NCBI RefSeq assembly: GCF_014748335.1
Contig: NZ_JAAVIY010000007.1
Coordinates: 1-64,000 of the forward strand
Reading direction: 5' to 3'
Origin: Flavobacterium selenitireducens
Lineage (GTDB): Bacteria; Bacteroidota; Bacteroidia; Flavobacteriales; Flavobacteriaceae
Length of the DNA: 64,000 nucleotides
This document shows positions 23,115 through 32,192 of the stretch, piece by piece (the stretch's first letter is position 1; each line of letters begins with the position of its first letter). Below the pieces are notes generated by a model. The model saw only the letters and a program-made list of their open reading frames with translations, was not told where the DNA came from and did not search any database. The position numbers and the translations under genes are program-made.

Positions 23115-23504
23115 TCAGCCCGGAATCTTTTCGATCAGGATTTCGCGATCGTGGCTATCGAAATACGCGCACGTCAGCTTTTCGATGTCGACCGTCCATT
23201 TGCTGACGCCCGATCGAGCCGATTGCTCGCAAAACGTCGAATAGTCGGAAAGGCCCTGTTGATGCGCTTTGAGGTCAGATAGGAAACGGTCACGATCGAC
23301 GACTGTTGCGATTTCAAGATTCGGATACTTGGGTCCCGCTGAAACCGAAAAACCGTCGTTTCCGAAATAGTTCGCGCTTCCGTCGCGGACGGCGATCGTG
23401 TAGGAAGCCACGCCGAGCTGTTCGATCTCGCGTAGGTAAGCGGGAAAATCGGCTCCTGACTTTACTTTGGAATGGGCAGATTGTATTTGGTCGATCGTGA
23501 ACAT
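23115..23504 (-). CDS. DUF1398 family protein
   Basis: 129 residues, cytoplasmic. It matches the DUF1398 (YbcV-like) family: an N-terminal IDQIQSAHSKVKSGADFP helix, a GVASYTIAVRDG strand pair, a helix with FLSDLKAHQQG and a C-terminal Y-x-FC-x-Q-(S/A)A-x-x-GV-x-KW-x-VD segment ending in YFD. The function is unknown. It is on the same strand as the flanking GH13 genes, but separated from one by the hairpin repeat. Confidence 0.85.
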   Translation of the reverse strand: MFTIDQIQSAHSKVKSGADFPAYLREIEQLGVASYTIAVRDGSANYFGNDGFSVSAGPKYPNLEIATVVDRDRFLSDLKAHQQGLSDYSTFCEQSARSGVSKWTVDIEKLTCAYFDSHDREILIEKIPG

Positions 23505-23524
23505 ATAATTTCGTTTTTTTGTGA

Positions 23525-23665
23525 CATAGCCCGGATGCAGCGTGTTAGCCTTTTGAAGGCAAACGCCCGGTTGGCCTGGGTTTGGGCGGCGACCGGAGGG
23601 AGCCGCCCAAACCTTGGCAAAACCGCGTTTGCAGAAAAAGCTAATAGCGAAAGCCGGAATAGCTT
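23525..23665 (+). repeat. Dispersed long-hairpin repeat, copy 4
   Basis: The best-preserved copy. A perfect 12-bp central stem GGTTTGGGCGGC (23579-23590) / GCCGCCCAAACC (23602-23613) encloses an 11-base loop. Outside it GCAAACGC pairs with GCGTTTGC, AGC-TTTT with AAAA-GCT, and the outermost ATAGCCCGG module mirrors CCGGAATAGCT. The whole ~140 bases can fold on itself. It sits between the stop of the neopullulanase-like gene and the start of the DUF1398 gene. Confidence 0.75.
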
Positions 23666-23669
23666 CAAA

Positions 23670-25499
23670 TCATTTCAATTCGAGAATCCACGACGATTTA
23701 GGCGCAATGTTGATGTCTTCTTTGAGGTTGACGCTGTTCCCGGTAATGACGTCCTTTCCTGTCGAGAAATTCCTGAAGGCTTCGGCGAAACGCTCCGTTT
23801 TAACGATCGATGGCTTGTCTGAATTGTTGATGACGACCATGACGGTTTCTTTGTCGTCATATCGAAAATACACATAAACATTGTGCTCCGGAATGAATTG
23901 CATGGTCTTGCCGGTGTGGATGACCGATTTGCTTTTTCTCCAGTTGAACAACTTGGACGAAAAGTCAAAATATTTCTTTTGGGTTTCCGAACGACCTTCG
24001 GCTGTGAAAGCGTTTGATGCGTCCGCTTTCCATCCGCCGGGGAAATCGCGCCTGATGTCGCCGTCTCCCTTTCCCTTGTCGCCGGCCATTCCGATTTCTG
24101 AACCGTAGTAAATTTGCGGAATGCCGCGAACCGTTGCCAGCAGCGTCATCGCCATTTTGTAGGATCCGAAGTCTTTGTAACGCTGGTTGAAGCGTTGGGT
24201 GTCGTGGTTCTCGGCGAAAATCAGGATGGAATTGATGTTGGGATACAAAAAGTCATTGGCGAAATTGTCGTACATCCTGATCATGCCTTTGTCCCACGTT
24301 CCTTCGTGTTCAGCAAACGCGGCTTCGATGGCGTCGTGAAGCGTGAAATCCATTACAGACGGAAGATTGGAATTGTAGTTTTGGATCGCCCCGATCTTGG
24401 AATCCTTTTGCCAATATGCCATTTGTGCCTGGTCGTGCATCCAGACTTCGCCTACGATGTTGAACTTCGGATATTCGTCTGTGATGGCTTTTGTCCAATC
24501 GGCGATTCCTTTTTTGTCGCAATACGAATAGGTATCGACGCGAAAACCGTCGAGGTCGGCGTATTCGATCCACCAAATGGCGTTTTGCGTGAGGTACTTT
24601 ACGACCAATGGATTGGCTTGGTTCAGATCCGGCATTGAGCGCACGAACCAGCCGTCGACACAATATTTTTTATCTCGCTCGGAAGTATTCGGGTCGAACT
24701 GCGTCGTCATGCGATAGTTGCTTTGGCCGTAGCCGGGAAACTGGTGGATCCAGTCGTACATCGGCAAGTCCTTGATCATCCAATGCTCGGCTCCCCAATG
24801 GTTGGTGACGTAGTCGAGAATGAGTTTCATGTCGCGTTTGTGCAGCTCAGACGAGAGTTTCACATAATCTTCGTTCGTTCCGTAACGCGGATCGATCTTG
24901 TACACATCCGATTGGGCATATCCGTGATAAGAACCTCTTTCGTCGTTGTCTTCGCAAAGTGGCGTATTCCAGATGGCTGTCGCGCCGAGGTTTTTTATGT
25001 AGTCAAGGTTGTCGATGATGCCCTGGATGTCGCCTCCGTGGCGGCCGTGATCGCTCGTGCGGTTCGACTTTTCCTTGGTGTCTTTGGTATTGTCATTCTT
25101 GGTATTGCCGTTTGCGAAGCGGTCCGGCATGATGAGGTAGACAAGATCTGAGGAGTCGAAACCTTGTCGCGCCGCCGAATCTTTTTTGCGGGCTTTGAGT
25201 TCGTATTTTTTGGTAAATTTGGCTTTTCCGTTGTCCGAAAATGTAAACGTGATTTGGCCCGGCGCGGCGTTTTTGGTGTCGATGGTGACGAACAGATAGT
25301 TGGGATTGCTTGTTTTCGTGACGTCTTTTACCGGAATGTCGTTGGAAACCGCCACCTGGAAACCGTTGATGTTTTTGCCGTAGAACATTACTTGTAGTTC
25401 CGGGTTTTTCATGTTGGCGTACCAAAAAGGCGGCTCGGTTTTTTGGAGCTGGGCGGTGGCGGCGGTTACCGTTAGCAGCAGGAATAGTAATTGTTTCAT
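23670..25499 (-). CDS. Exported SusA/neopullulanase-like GH13 enzyme
   Basis: 609 residues with a signal peptide ending TAATAQ (about 17). An N-terminal cyclomaltodextrinase-type beta domain (about 25-105) is followed by the GH13 barrel and a C-terminal beta domain. Catalytic motifs: LDYVTNH (D229, H234), DGFRVDTY (R320, nucleophile D322), GEVW (E351) and AENHDTQRF (about 433-441). The layout matches Bacteroides SusA and related neopullulanases, which act in the periplasm on imported maltooligosaccharides and may also cleave alpha-1,6 bonds or cyclodextrins. It lies downstream of GH65 and GxxExxY genes on the same strand. No clear -7 element was seen. Confidence 0.93.
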   Translation of the reverse strand: MKQLLFLLLTVTAATAQLQKTEPPFWYANMKNPELQVMFYGKNINGFQVAVSNDIPVKDVTKTSNPNYLFVTIDTKNAAPGQITFTFSDNGKAKFTKKYELKARKKDSAARQGFDSSDLVYLIMPDRFANGNTKNDNTKDTKEKSNRTSDHGRHGGDIQGIIDNLDYIKNLGATAIWNTPLCEDNDERGSYHGYAQSDVYKIDPRYGTNEDYVKLSSELHKRDMKLILDYVTNHWGAEHWMIKDLPMYDWIHQFPGYGQSNYRMTTQFDPNTSERDKKYCVDGWFVRSMPDLNQANPLVVKYLTQNAIWWIEYADLDGFRVDTYSYCDKKGIADWTKAITDEYPKFNIVGEVWMHDQAQMAYWQKDSKIGAIQNYNSNLPSVMDFTLHDAIEAAFAEHEGTWDKGMIRMYDNFANDFLYPNINSILIFAENHDTQRFNQRYKDFGSYKMAMTLLATVRGIPQIYYGSEIGMAGDKGKGDGDIRRDFPGGWKADASNAFTAEGRSETQKKYFDFSSKLFNWRKSKSVIHTGKTMQFIPEHNVYVYFRYDDKETVMVVINNSDKPSIVKTERFAEAFRNFSTGKDVITGNSVNLKEDINIAPKSSWILELK

Positions 25500-25642
25500 T
25501 TCTTGAACTGTTTAGAAGTTATGAGTGGTTGTTTGCTCAGGCTTCGCCTGAATCATTTTTTTGAACCATTAAGCGCATTAAGCTCATTGAGGTTGCAATC
25601 TTGTAATTCGGACTTCGTTCAAATCCATGTAACGATACATCC

Positions 25643-26044
25643 TCATATTTCAAACTCATAAAATTTGTTTACGAACGGCCGCATTGAGCGAGAAATATTG
25701 ACAGCGTTAAAATTTATCAGTAAACCTTGCGGACATTTTAGAAGCTTCATATATGTTAACACTTGTGCCTCGTGAATCGGTAAAAGAGAATCTACGGTTT
25801 TCAGTTCTATGACTATCAACCCGTTTACGAATAAATCAACTTTCAAATTGTGATCAAACTCTAAATTGTCGTAAACAATTTTTATCGGATGCTGCCTTAT
25901 TACAGAGAACCCATTTTTGATGAGTTCGTATTCCAAACATCTTTCATAAACACTTTCCAATAAGCCCGGGCCAATCGTCTTATGCACCGTTATCGCGCAT
26001 CCAGTAATTGCGTAGGATAGCGTTGTGACGTCTTCTTTTCTCAT
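25643..26044 (-). CDS. GxxExxY protein
   Basis: 133 residues. It has the defining GLLESVY (27-33) after TVHKTIGPG, a QHPIKIVYDN strand, and a KVDLFVNGLIVIELKTV core that looks like a PD-(D/E)xK nuclease active site (D, E-x-K). GxxExxY genes are common and scattered in Bacteroidota, and their role is unknown. The ATG at 26044 is preferred to 26077 because the family begins shortly before the TxLSYAITG stretch. It interrupts the run of maltose genes (GH65 110 bases upstream, SusA-like gene 143 bases downstream), so it may be a passenger. Confidence 0.88.
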   Translation of the reverse strand: MRKEDVTTLSYAITGCAITVHKTIGPGLLESVYERCLEYELIKNGFSVIRQHPIKIVYDNLEFDHNLKVDLFVNGLIVIELKTVDSLLPIHEAQVLTYMKLLKCPQGLLINFNAVNISRSMRPFVNKFYEFEI

Positions 26045-26154
26045 ACCAACAAGAAAAGAAGAAATTAGTAACGGCATTTACAGATTTCCTGTAAAAATTC
26101 TTAAATGCAAAAACTTAATCTTAATGAACTTAATGTCCTCAATGGTTTAAAATA

Positions 26155-28455
26155 TTAAACTGTCACTGCTCCATTGGGCTCAACCGTGACGCTTTTACCA
26201 TTTACGAAAACGGTAAGCTCGTTTCCGCCTTCCAAAGCGAAATCCGTTTTACCCGACTGTACCGAAATCTTCAAAATCTGCCCGCGGAAATTGATCTTGA
26301 ACGAATATCCGTCCCATTCTTTCGGGATCCTAGGCTCGAAATGCAACTGACCGTCCTTTACACGCATGCCGCCAAAACCTTCCACGATGCTCATCCAGGT
26401 TCCGGCCATCGAGGTGATGTGCAAACCCTCTTCGACTTCTTTATTGTAGTCGTCGAGATCGAGGCGTGAGGTTCGCAAATAGAACGTGTAGGCCATGTCC
26501 ATTTTGCCCAAAACCGCCGCCTGTATCGAATGGACGCAAGGCGACAGTGAACTTTCATGAACGGTGAACGGCTCGTAAAAATCGAAATGCCGCTCGAGAT
26601 CTTCTTTCGAAAAATGATCCTCGAAAAAATAAAATCCCTGAAGCGTGTCGGCCTGTTTGATATAAGGCGAACGGAGAATGCGGTCCCACGACCATTTTTG
26701 ATTGATCGGCCGTTGGGATTTATCGAGGTCGTGCACTTTGACGAGTTCTTTGTCCAAAAATCCGTCTTGCTGCAAATAGACCTGGTGTTCTTCGGAATAT
26801 GGAAAATACATCTTATCGGCCACATCCTTCCACTTCGAGATTTCGCCCAATGTCAAATCGGCCTTAGCCAGGATGCGGTTGTAATCTGAATGGTATTCCG
26901 AACTGACTTTTTCGAGCTGCTCCACCGTGTAATCGATGCACCATTTCGCAAGGTAATTCGTGTAAAAATTATTGTTGACGTTATTCTCGTATTCGTTCGG
27001 CCCGGTTACGCCCAAAATGACGAACTGGTTTTTAGCCGTCGACCACGTCGCGCGTTGATGCCAAAAGCGGGCAATCGCAATCAAAACTTCAAGCCCTTTT
27101 TCGGGGACGTAGGAGTAGTCGCCCGTGTAACGTACATAGTTGAAAATAGCGAACGCGATGGCGCCGTTCCTATGGATTTCCTCGAACGTGATTTCCCATT
27201 CGTTATGGCATTCTTCCCCGTTCATGGTTACCATCGGATACAGAGCCGCACCATTCGTAAACCCGAGTTTCGCCGCGTTTTCGATGGCCTTGTCAAGTTG
27301 GTTGTATCGGTAAACCAACAGGTTTTTCGCCACTTGTTGGTCTTTCGTGGCCATGTAGAACGGAATGCAGTATGCCTCGGTATCCCAATACGTCGAACCA
27401 CCGTATTTTTCTCCCGTAAAACCTTTCGGCCCGATGTTCAGACGTGAATCCTTGCCGGAATACGTCTGGTTGAGCTGGAAAATATTGAATCGGATGCCTT
27501 GCTGTGCCTTCACGTCGCCTTCGATCGTGATGTCGCTCATTTCCCAGACTTTTGCCCAGGCCGCAATCTGTTCCTGCAACAACGTGTCGTAACCTTTCGC
27601 TTTCGCGGATTCGATTGCGGAATCAGCCGCCGCGATGGTGTCTGCGTGGTTCATTGAAACCGTGTAACCGCCCACTTTTTGAATCGAAGCAACCTGGTTT
27701 TTCGCAACCGAAACCGTATACTGGAATTGGATTTTATCGCCTGATTTTTGAACGTTTTCGGTTAAACCGGATGCATTTCCGTCTACCGAAATGACGTTGT
27801 ACATAAAAGTCGTCGCCGTGAAATGGGTCTTGAAAGTGCGAGCCGTCACAAACGCTTTTTCGCCTTGTTGTTCAGCTGAAATCGGTTCCCAGAACTTCTC
27901 TTCCCAATTGGCGTCTTCGTTGTGCACGCCGGCGTCTACATAAGGTTTGAAAACGATTTTTGCGTCTTGGTTCAACGGTGTGATTTGATATCGGATGATA
28001 CCCACTTCGTCGAGGTCTGCGCAGAGAAAGCGTCTTACATCGACCGAAATTTCCGTCCCGTTCTGCAATTTCGCTTCGAACGAACGGTTGTACCAACCTT
28101 CCCTCATGTTGAGTTCGCGCTTGAAGTTTCTCACTTCGGCACACGTATTCAGGTCGAGTTCTTCACCATTGATTTCGATATCGATCCCAATCCAATTCGG
28201 GGCGTTCAACACCTTTGCAAAATACTCGGGATACCCGTTTTTCCACCATCCGACCTTGGTCTTGTCCGGGTAGTAAACACCGCCGATATAACTTCCCTGA
28301 AAAGTTTCCGCTGTATATTTTTCCTCAAAATTCGCTCGTTGTCCCATCGCGCCGTTTCCTATGCTGAAAAGGCTTTCGGACGATTTCACGCGTTCGCGCT
28401 CGAATCCTTGCTCGATGATGGACCAATTGTCTGGTTGTATGTAGTCCTGGTGCAT
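26155..28455 (-). CDS. GH65 maltose/disaccharide phosphorylase
   Basis: 766 residues, no signal peptide, so cytoplasmic. It has the GH65 arrangement: an N-terminal beta-sandwich (about 1-270), a helical linker and an (alpha/alpha)6 barrel (about 320-680), then a small C-terminal sheet domain. The barrel holds GGSTYWDTEAY, NGEECHNEWE and the catalytic-acid segment GPNEYENNVNNNFYTN; E490 aligns with the general acid of maltose phosphorylases. It splits maltose with phosphate to glucose and beta-glucose 1-phosphate. The next genes upstream on the strand encode beta-phosphoglucomutase and the porter, which supports a maltose rather than trehalose or kojibiose substrate. It is 193 bases downstream of pgmB. 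Confidence 0.92.
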   Translation of the reverse strand: MHQDYIQPDNWSIIEQGFERERVKSSESLFSIGNGAMGQRANFEEKYTAETFQGSYIGGVYYPDKTKVGWWKNGYPEYFAKVLNAPNWIGIDIEINGEELDLNTCAEVRNFKRELNMREGWYNRSFEAKLQNGTEISVDVRRFLCADLDEVGIIRYQITPLNQDAKIVFKPYVDAGVHNEDANWEEKFWEPISAEQQGEKAFVTARTFKTHFTATTFMYNVISVDGNASGLTENVQKSGDKIQFQYTVSVAKNQVASIQKVGGYTVSMNHADTIAAADSAIESAKAKGYDTLLQEQIAAWAKVWEMSDITIEGDVKAQQGIRFNIFQLNQTYSGKDSRLNIGPKGFTGEKYGGSTYWDTEAYCIPFYMATKDQQVAKNLLVYRYNQLDKAIENAAKLGFTNGAALYPMVTMNGEECHNEWEITFEEIHRNGAIAFAIFNYVRYTGDYSYVPEKGLEVLIAIARFWHQRATWSTAKNQFVILGVTGPNEYENNVNNNFYTNYLAKWCIDYTVEQLEKVSSEYHSDYNRILAKADLTLGEISKWKDVADKMYFPYSEEHQVYLQQDGFLDKELVKVHDLDKSQRPINQKWSWDRILRSPYIKQADTLQGFYFFEDHFSKEDLERHFDFYEPFTVHESSLSPCVHSIQAAVLGKMDMAYTFYLRTSRLDLDDYNKEVEEGLHITSMAGTWMSIVEGFGGMRVKDGQLHFEPRIPKEWDGYSFKINFRGQILKISVQSGKTDFALEGGNELTVFVNGKSVTVEPNGAVTV

Positions 28456-28648
28456 TTTGTCTTTTTTTGGCGAAAGTCGAAAGTCAATAAGCGAACGATG
28501 GTTCTTGAGAATTCGAGTTTCGGGTTATGATTGATGATGTTGTTTCCGAAAGTCACCGTAATTGCAGCGAGATCCGGTTTGGTTATGATTGTTGTTTATC
28601 TAAAGCCGAACGCCAAATGTGAACGACGATCCGACTTTTATATATCTA

Positions 28649-29305
28649 CTACTTTTTGACCAGCGTGTCGATAAAACTCAAATCGATCGTCACGAAGTCC
28701 GGGAAAATGTATTGCGCCTTTCCTAGGAATTTCGCCTCTCCGATCCCGACACTCGTCATGCCCGCAATGTTCGCTGCGTCGATTCCGGCAAACGAGTCCT
28801 CGAACACGATGGAATTTTCGTTTGAAATGCCGAGCTCGCGGGAGGCGCGTTCAAAAACTTCGGGATCGGGTTTGGCGTTGGTCACGTCGTTGCCGTCCAC
28901 GATCACGTCGAAATAGTCGATGATGCCCGTCTTTTCGAGTATGATGCGCGCATTTTTACTTGCGGAACCCAAAGCTATAGGCTGACCGTTCTCGCGCAGG
29001 TAATCCAACACGTGCATGACGCCGGGAAGAATTTCGCTTCGGTCCATGTTTTCGATGTAGGCCAGATAATCGTCATTTTTTTGCTTGAGCCATTTGTCCT
29101 TGTCTTCCTGGGTGGCCTCGGCTTTGCCTAATTCGAGGATGATTTCGAGCGATCGGACGCGACTGACGCCTTTCAGGGCTTCGTTGTGTTCCGGCGTAAA
29201 TTCGATACCGAGCGAATCGGCCACTTTGCGCCACGCCAGGAAGTGATATTTTGCCGTGTCTACGATCACGCCGTCAAGGTCGAAAATGAATGCTTTTTTG
29301 TTCAT
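28649..29305 (-). CDS. pgmB: Beta-phosphoglucomutase
   Basis: 218 residues, HAD superfamily, cytoplasmic. It converts beta-glucose 1-phosphate to glucose 6-phosphate. The aspartyl nucleophile and acid/base are D9 and D11 in FDLDGVIVDT. GSASKN (motif II), KPDPEVF (motif III Lys) and EDSFAGIDAA (motif IV) follow, and the cap has the KGVSRVRSLEIIL specificity loop typical of bPGM. Its ATG directly follows the stop of the MFS gene (TAA-ATG), so translation is coupled. It links GH65 phosphorolysis to glycolysis. Confidence 0.94.
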   Translation of the reverse strand: MNKKAFIFDLDGVIVDTAKYHFLAWRKVADSLGIEFTPEHNEALKGVSRVRSLEIILELGKAEATQEDKDKWLKQKNDDYLAYIENMDRSEILPGVMHVLDYLRENGQPIALGSASKNARIILEKTGIIDYFDVIVDGNDVTNAKPDPEVFERASRELGISNENSIVFEDSFAGIDAANIAGMTSVGIGEAKFLGKAQYIFPDFVTIDLSFIDTLVKK

Positions 29306-30682
29306 TTAGATTTGGGTTGCTTGGTCTTTGTCTTTTACTTTAGAAACGAGCAATGCCGCAATCAGGAAGCTGACACCGCTGGTCATAAGCGCGAAAATGG
29401 CGTTGTCGTGGTATAAGAATTTCACGAGCGGACCACCAATCAATGCGTTGATGATTTGTGGGATTACGATAAAGAAATTGAAGATGCCCATGTAAACGCC
29501 CATTTTTTTAGGCGTGATCGAGCCGGCCAAAATGGCGTACGGCATTGCCAGGATGCTTGCCCAGGCGATTCCGATGAAAACCATCGAAAGCACAAGCCAG
29601 TTCTCATCAGGCATGAAATACATCGAGATCAGTCCGATACCGCCGATTACAAGCGATAATGAATGGGTGAGTTTGCGTCCGATTTTTTTGGCGATCACCG
29701 GCAAAGCGAATGCAAATATCGCCGAGACACCATTGTAAATGCCGAACAAAATTCCAACCCAGTCGCCGGCTTCCTGATAGGTGGCGCTTTTGGTGTCGGT
29801 CACCGGTAAACCATAGATATGGTGGGCGATCGCAGGTGTCGTGAAAACCCACATACCGAACAATCCGAACCACGAGAAAAACTGCACCCAACTGAGTTGG
29901 CGCATCGTAACGGGCATTTTCCTGAAATCTTCGAAAATGTCGATGAGTCGCGCTTCTTTTGCGGGTTCCGGATTGCCGAGATTTTCAAGCGCCAAAGCTT
30001 CGGCACTTGCTTTTTCTTCAGCAAAACGGGAGAGTTCTTCGGGCGAATATTCCTTTGTCGTCAGAACGGTCACCAGGATCGATACCACGAGTACGCCAGC
30101 ACCGATTACAAAAGAGTAGATCAAATGTGGCGGAATGCTGCCGTCGTCGGATTTGTTGACGATGCCGAACCAGTTGCCGAGCATCCAGGGCAAGGCCGAT
30201 CCGATCACGGCGCCGATTCCGATAAGTGCAGTCTGGACGCTGAATCCCAATGTCGTTTGGTCGTTGCGCAGATTGTCGCCTACGAGTGCCCGGAACGGTT
30301 CCATGGCGACGTTGAAGGACGCGTCCATGATCATGAGCATTCCGGCTCCGACCCAAAGGGCAGGAAGAAAGGCGGTGAAAATATCGGCTTGCGGCATCAG
30401 GATCAATCCGACGGAAGCGAGCAGTGCGCCCACGAGAAAGAAAGGCTTTCGCCTACCGAAACGTCCCCACGTATTGTCGCTGTAATGACCGATTATCGGC
30501 TGGACGATCAATCCCATCAACGGAGCAATGATCCAGAACCACGAGAGTTCGTGTACGTCAGCACCAAAATTTTGGAGAATCCTGCTCGCGTTGGCGTTCT
30601 GCAGGGCGAATCCCATTTGTATTCCCAAAAAGCCGAAACTCATGTTCCAGATTTCGAGGAAACTTAATCTACGCTTTTCCAT
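29306..30682 (-). CDS. MFS maltose/sugar porter (SLC45/GPH-like)
   Basis: 458 residues, inner membrane, about 12 predicted helices in two halves. The loop 2-3 signature GHYSDNTWGRFGRRKPF is that of the SLC45-like sucrose/maltose-proton symporters; conserved QPIIGHYSD and a LGFSVQTALIG helix follow, with a central charged loop (EELSRFAEEKASAEALAL). In flavobacterial maltose loci this gene supplies cytoplasmic uptake of maltose. It is first in the operon MFS-pgmB-GH65. A perfect -7 TATATTTG (30766-30773, minus) and an operator candidate (30834-30855) lie upstream. Confidence 0.9.
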   Translation of the reverse strand: MEKRRLSFLEIWNMSFGFLGIQMGFALQNANASRILQNFGADVHELSWFWIIAPLMGLIVQPIIGHYSDNTWGRFGRRKPFFLVGALLASVGLILMPQADIFTAFLPALWVGAGMLMIMDASFNVAMEPFRALVGDNLRNDQTTLGFSVQTALIGIGAVIGSALPWMLGNWFGIVNKSDDGSIPPHLIYSFVIGAGVLVVSILVTVLTTKEYSPEELSRFAEEKASAEALALENLGNPEPAKEARLIDIFEDFRKMPVTMRQLSWVQFFSWFGLFGMWVFTTPAIAHHIYGLPVTDTKSATYQEAGDWVGILFGIYNGVSAIFAFALPVIAKKIGRKLTHSLSLVIGGIGLISMYFMPDENWLVLSMVFIGIAWASILAMPYAILAGSITPKKMGVYMGIFNFFIVIPQIINALIGGPLVKFLYHDNAIFALMTSGVSFLIAALLVSKVKDKDQATQI

Positions 30683-30765
30683 TTATCGCAATGTAATGGT
30701 TACGACAAGCGCCAGGCTTATCAACTTGTTTGGTTTCGAAGTAGCAACAAGCTTGATAATGGCAT

Positions 30766-30773
30766 CAAATATA
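30766..30773 (-). promoter_or_regulatory. -7 element of the maltose MFS operon
   Basis: TATATTTG (minus) lies 83 bases before the MFS ATG. The operator candidate centred at about 30845 is some 70 bases upstream of it, where an activator would be expected more than a simple repressor. Confidence 0.65.
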
Positions 30774-30833
30774 GCGTTTAATTCAAAAAATGGTTTTTGG
30801 ATTCCTGAAAAACGATACGGAAATTGTTAAGTT

Positions 30834-30855
30834 AACGTTTTCGTGTTGAAAACTT
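30834..30855. promoter_or_regulatory. Candidate LacI operator A
   Basis: A 22-bp sequence that is the exact reverse complement of 32058-32079. It contains the inverted repeat GTTTTC-5-GAAAAC (read on the minus strand) and half of a LacI-style CGAAAACGTT. It lies between lacI and the MFS operon. Confidence 0.75.
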
Positions 30856-30915
30856 GACGGGTTCGGAAATGGCGATCCATCGGTCGGCCCGAGGTCGCAA
30901 CGCCCGAAATTGCCG

Positions 30916-31965
30916 CTAGAAATTGCCTTTTTTCAGAGAGGTCGTCGATTCGCGCTCGACCAGATGCGTCTCGATAACTTCAGTGCGGTAATGTTCTTCC
31001 TGTTCTTCCTCGGCATCCTCCATTTCAAGGCGTTGGATGAGCATTTTGGCCGCTTTTCCGCCCATTTCGATTCCGTCCTGGCTTACCGTGGTAATGCTCG
31101 GAGACGAATATTTGGAAATGATGCCGTCCGTGAATCCGATGACGGAAATATCGGACGGGACGTCGAATCCAGCCTTCTTGGCCGCCTTTATCGCCGTGAC
31201 GGCAAACAGTTCGTTGACGGCAAAGACCGCATCAGGTTTGTTGGCAGCGATGAATCTCTCAATGTCTTCGGCGCAATTGTCGATGTCTTCTATGCGCAAA
31301 ATCAGATTTTCATCTACCGCGACGTCGTTGGCGCGCAATGCCCTGAGATACCCTTCGGTACGCAACTTTCCGACGCTTACGTAATCTACCGTCGTGATCA
31401 TCGCGATTTTTTTGAATCCGTTGTTGATGAGTCGCTCGACCGAATCGAAAGCCGCGCGGTTATCGTCTATGATGACCTTGTCGCAAAGGATATCGTTGGT
31501 CACGCGATCGAACATGACTACCGGCATTCCCTGGTTGATGACCTCGATGATATGATGGAAGTCGCCTTTGGACTGGGTTTCTTTCGACAGCGACATGATA
31601 AAACCGTCTATCGATCCGTTGGCGAGCATTTCCATGTTGATGACTTCCTTGTCGAAGGATTCGTCCGAAAGGCAAATGATCACGTTATAGCCGTTTTCGC
31701 CCGCAACCTGCTCGATTCCGCTGATCACCGTAGCGAAAAAGTGGTGGACGATTTCGGGAATTATGATGGCAATGGTCTTGGTTTTTCGATTCTTTAGGCT
31801 CAACGCGATGTTGTTCGGCTTGTAATTGTAGAGTTTGGCGAACGCCTGCACCTTGAGACGGGTGTCTTCGCTGATCTCGGGACTGTCGCGAAGGGATTTT
31901 GAAACCGTTGAGATCGAAACGTCCAGTTCTTTTGCAATTTGTTTAAGGGTGATCTTCCTCTTCAT
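30916..31965 (-). CDS. LacI family transcriptional regulator of the starch locus
   Basis: 349 residues. An N-terminal helix-turn-helix (about 4-24; IAKELDVSISTVSKSL) and hinge are followed by a periplasmic-binding-protein-like effector domain (about 60-330) with the usual TIAIIIPEI, DRVTNDI and GFTDG segments. It should bind a maltooligosaccharide or phosphosugar and control the genes either side. It sits between two divergent/adjacent units of the locus, and both flanks carry identical 22-bp operator candidates. It has no clear consensus -7 element. Confidence 0.93.
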   Translation of the reverse strand: MKRKITLKQIAKELDVSISTVSKSLRDSPEISEDTRLKVQAFAKLYNYKPNNIALSLKNRKTKTIAIIIPEIVHHFFATVISGIEQVAGENGYNVIICLSDESFDKEVINMEMLANGSIDGFIMSLSKETQSKGDFHHIIEVINQGMPVVMFDRVTNDILCDKVIIDDNRAAFDSVERLINNGFKKIAMITTVDYVSVGKLRTEGYLRALRANDVAVDENLILRIEDIDNCAEDIERFIAANKPDAVFAVNELFAVTAIKAAKKAGFDVPSDISVIGFTDGIISKYSSPSITTVSQDGIEMGGKAAKMLIQRLEMEDAEEEQEEHYRTEVIETHLVERESTTSLKKGNF

Positions 31966-32057
31966 GTCGTGCTATTAGAAATTTTAATTTTCGGAATTAT
32001 GTGTAAAGGCGATTGAGAAATCTGTAATAAGCCCTTGTAAATGCTGCAATTATGCGA

Positions 32058-32079
32058 AAGTTTTCAACACGAAAACGTT
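32058..32079. promoter_or_regulatory. Candidate LacI operator B
   Basis: The exact reverse complement of 30834-30855: AAGTTTTC, AACAC, then GAAAACGTT. On the plus strand it extends to CGAAAACGTTTGCG, a near-perfect LacI-type palindrome. It lies between lacI (93 bases from its ATG) and susC (113 bases from its ATG), with a near -7 TAATTTTA (32129-32136) of the susC operon about 60 bases on. Confidence 0.75.
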
Positions 32080-32192
32080 TGCGCGACCCTTTCTGGTAGG
32101 GTCGAACGAAATCGTATGAGATTTTACTTAATTTTAACATTCGAAGTAGTGTACAAGCTAAACAAACAGATTTTTTAACCTAAACAAAATGT

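Noticed and set aside
29819..30667. A 282-residue plus-strand ORF over the MFS gene
   Set aside because: Antisense to a membrane protein gene, with Arg/His-rich composition of a shadow.
30910..31797. A 295-residue plus-strand ORF over lacI
   Set aside because: Antisense to a complete LacI family gene; no recognisable motif.
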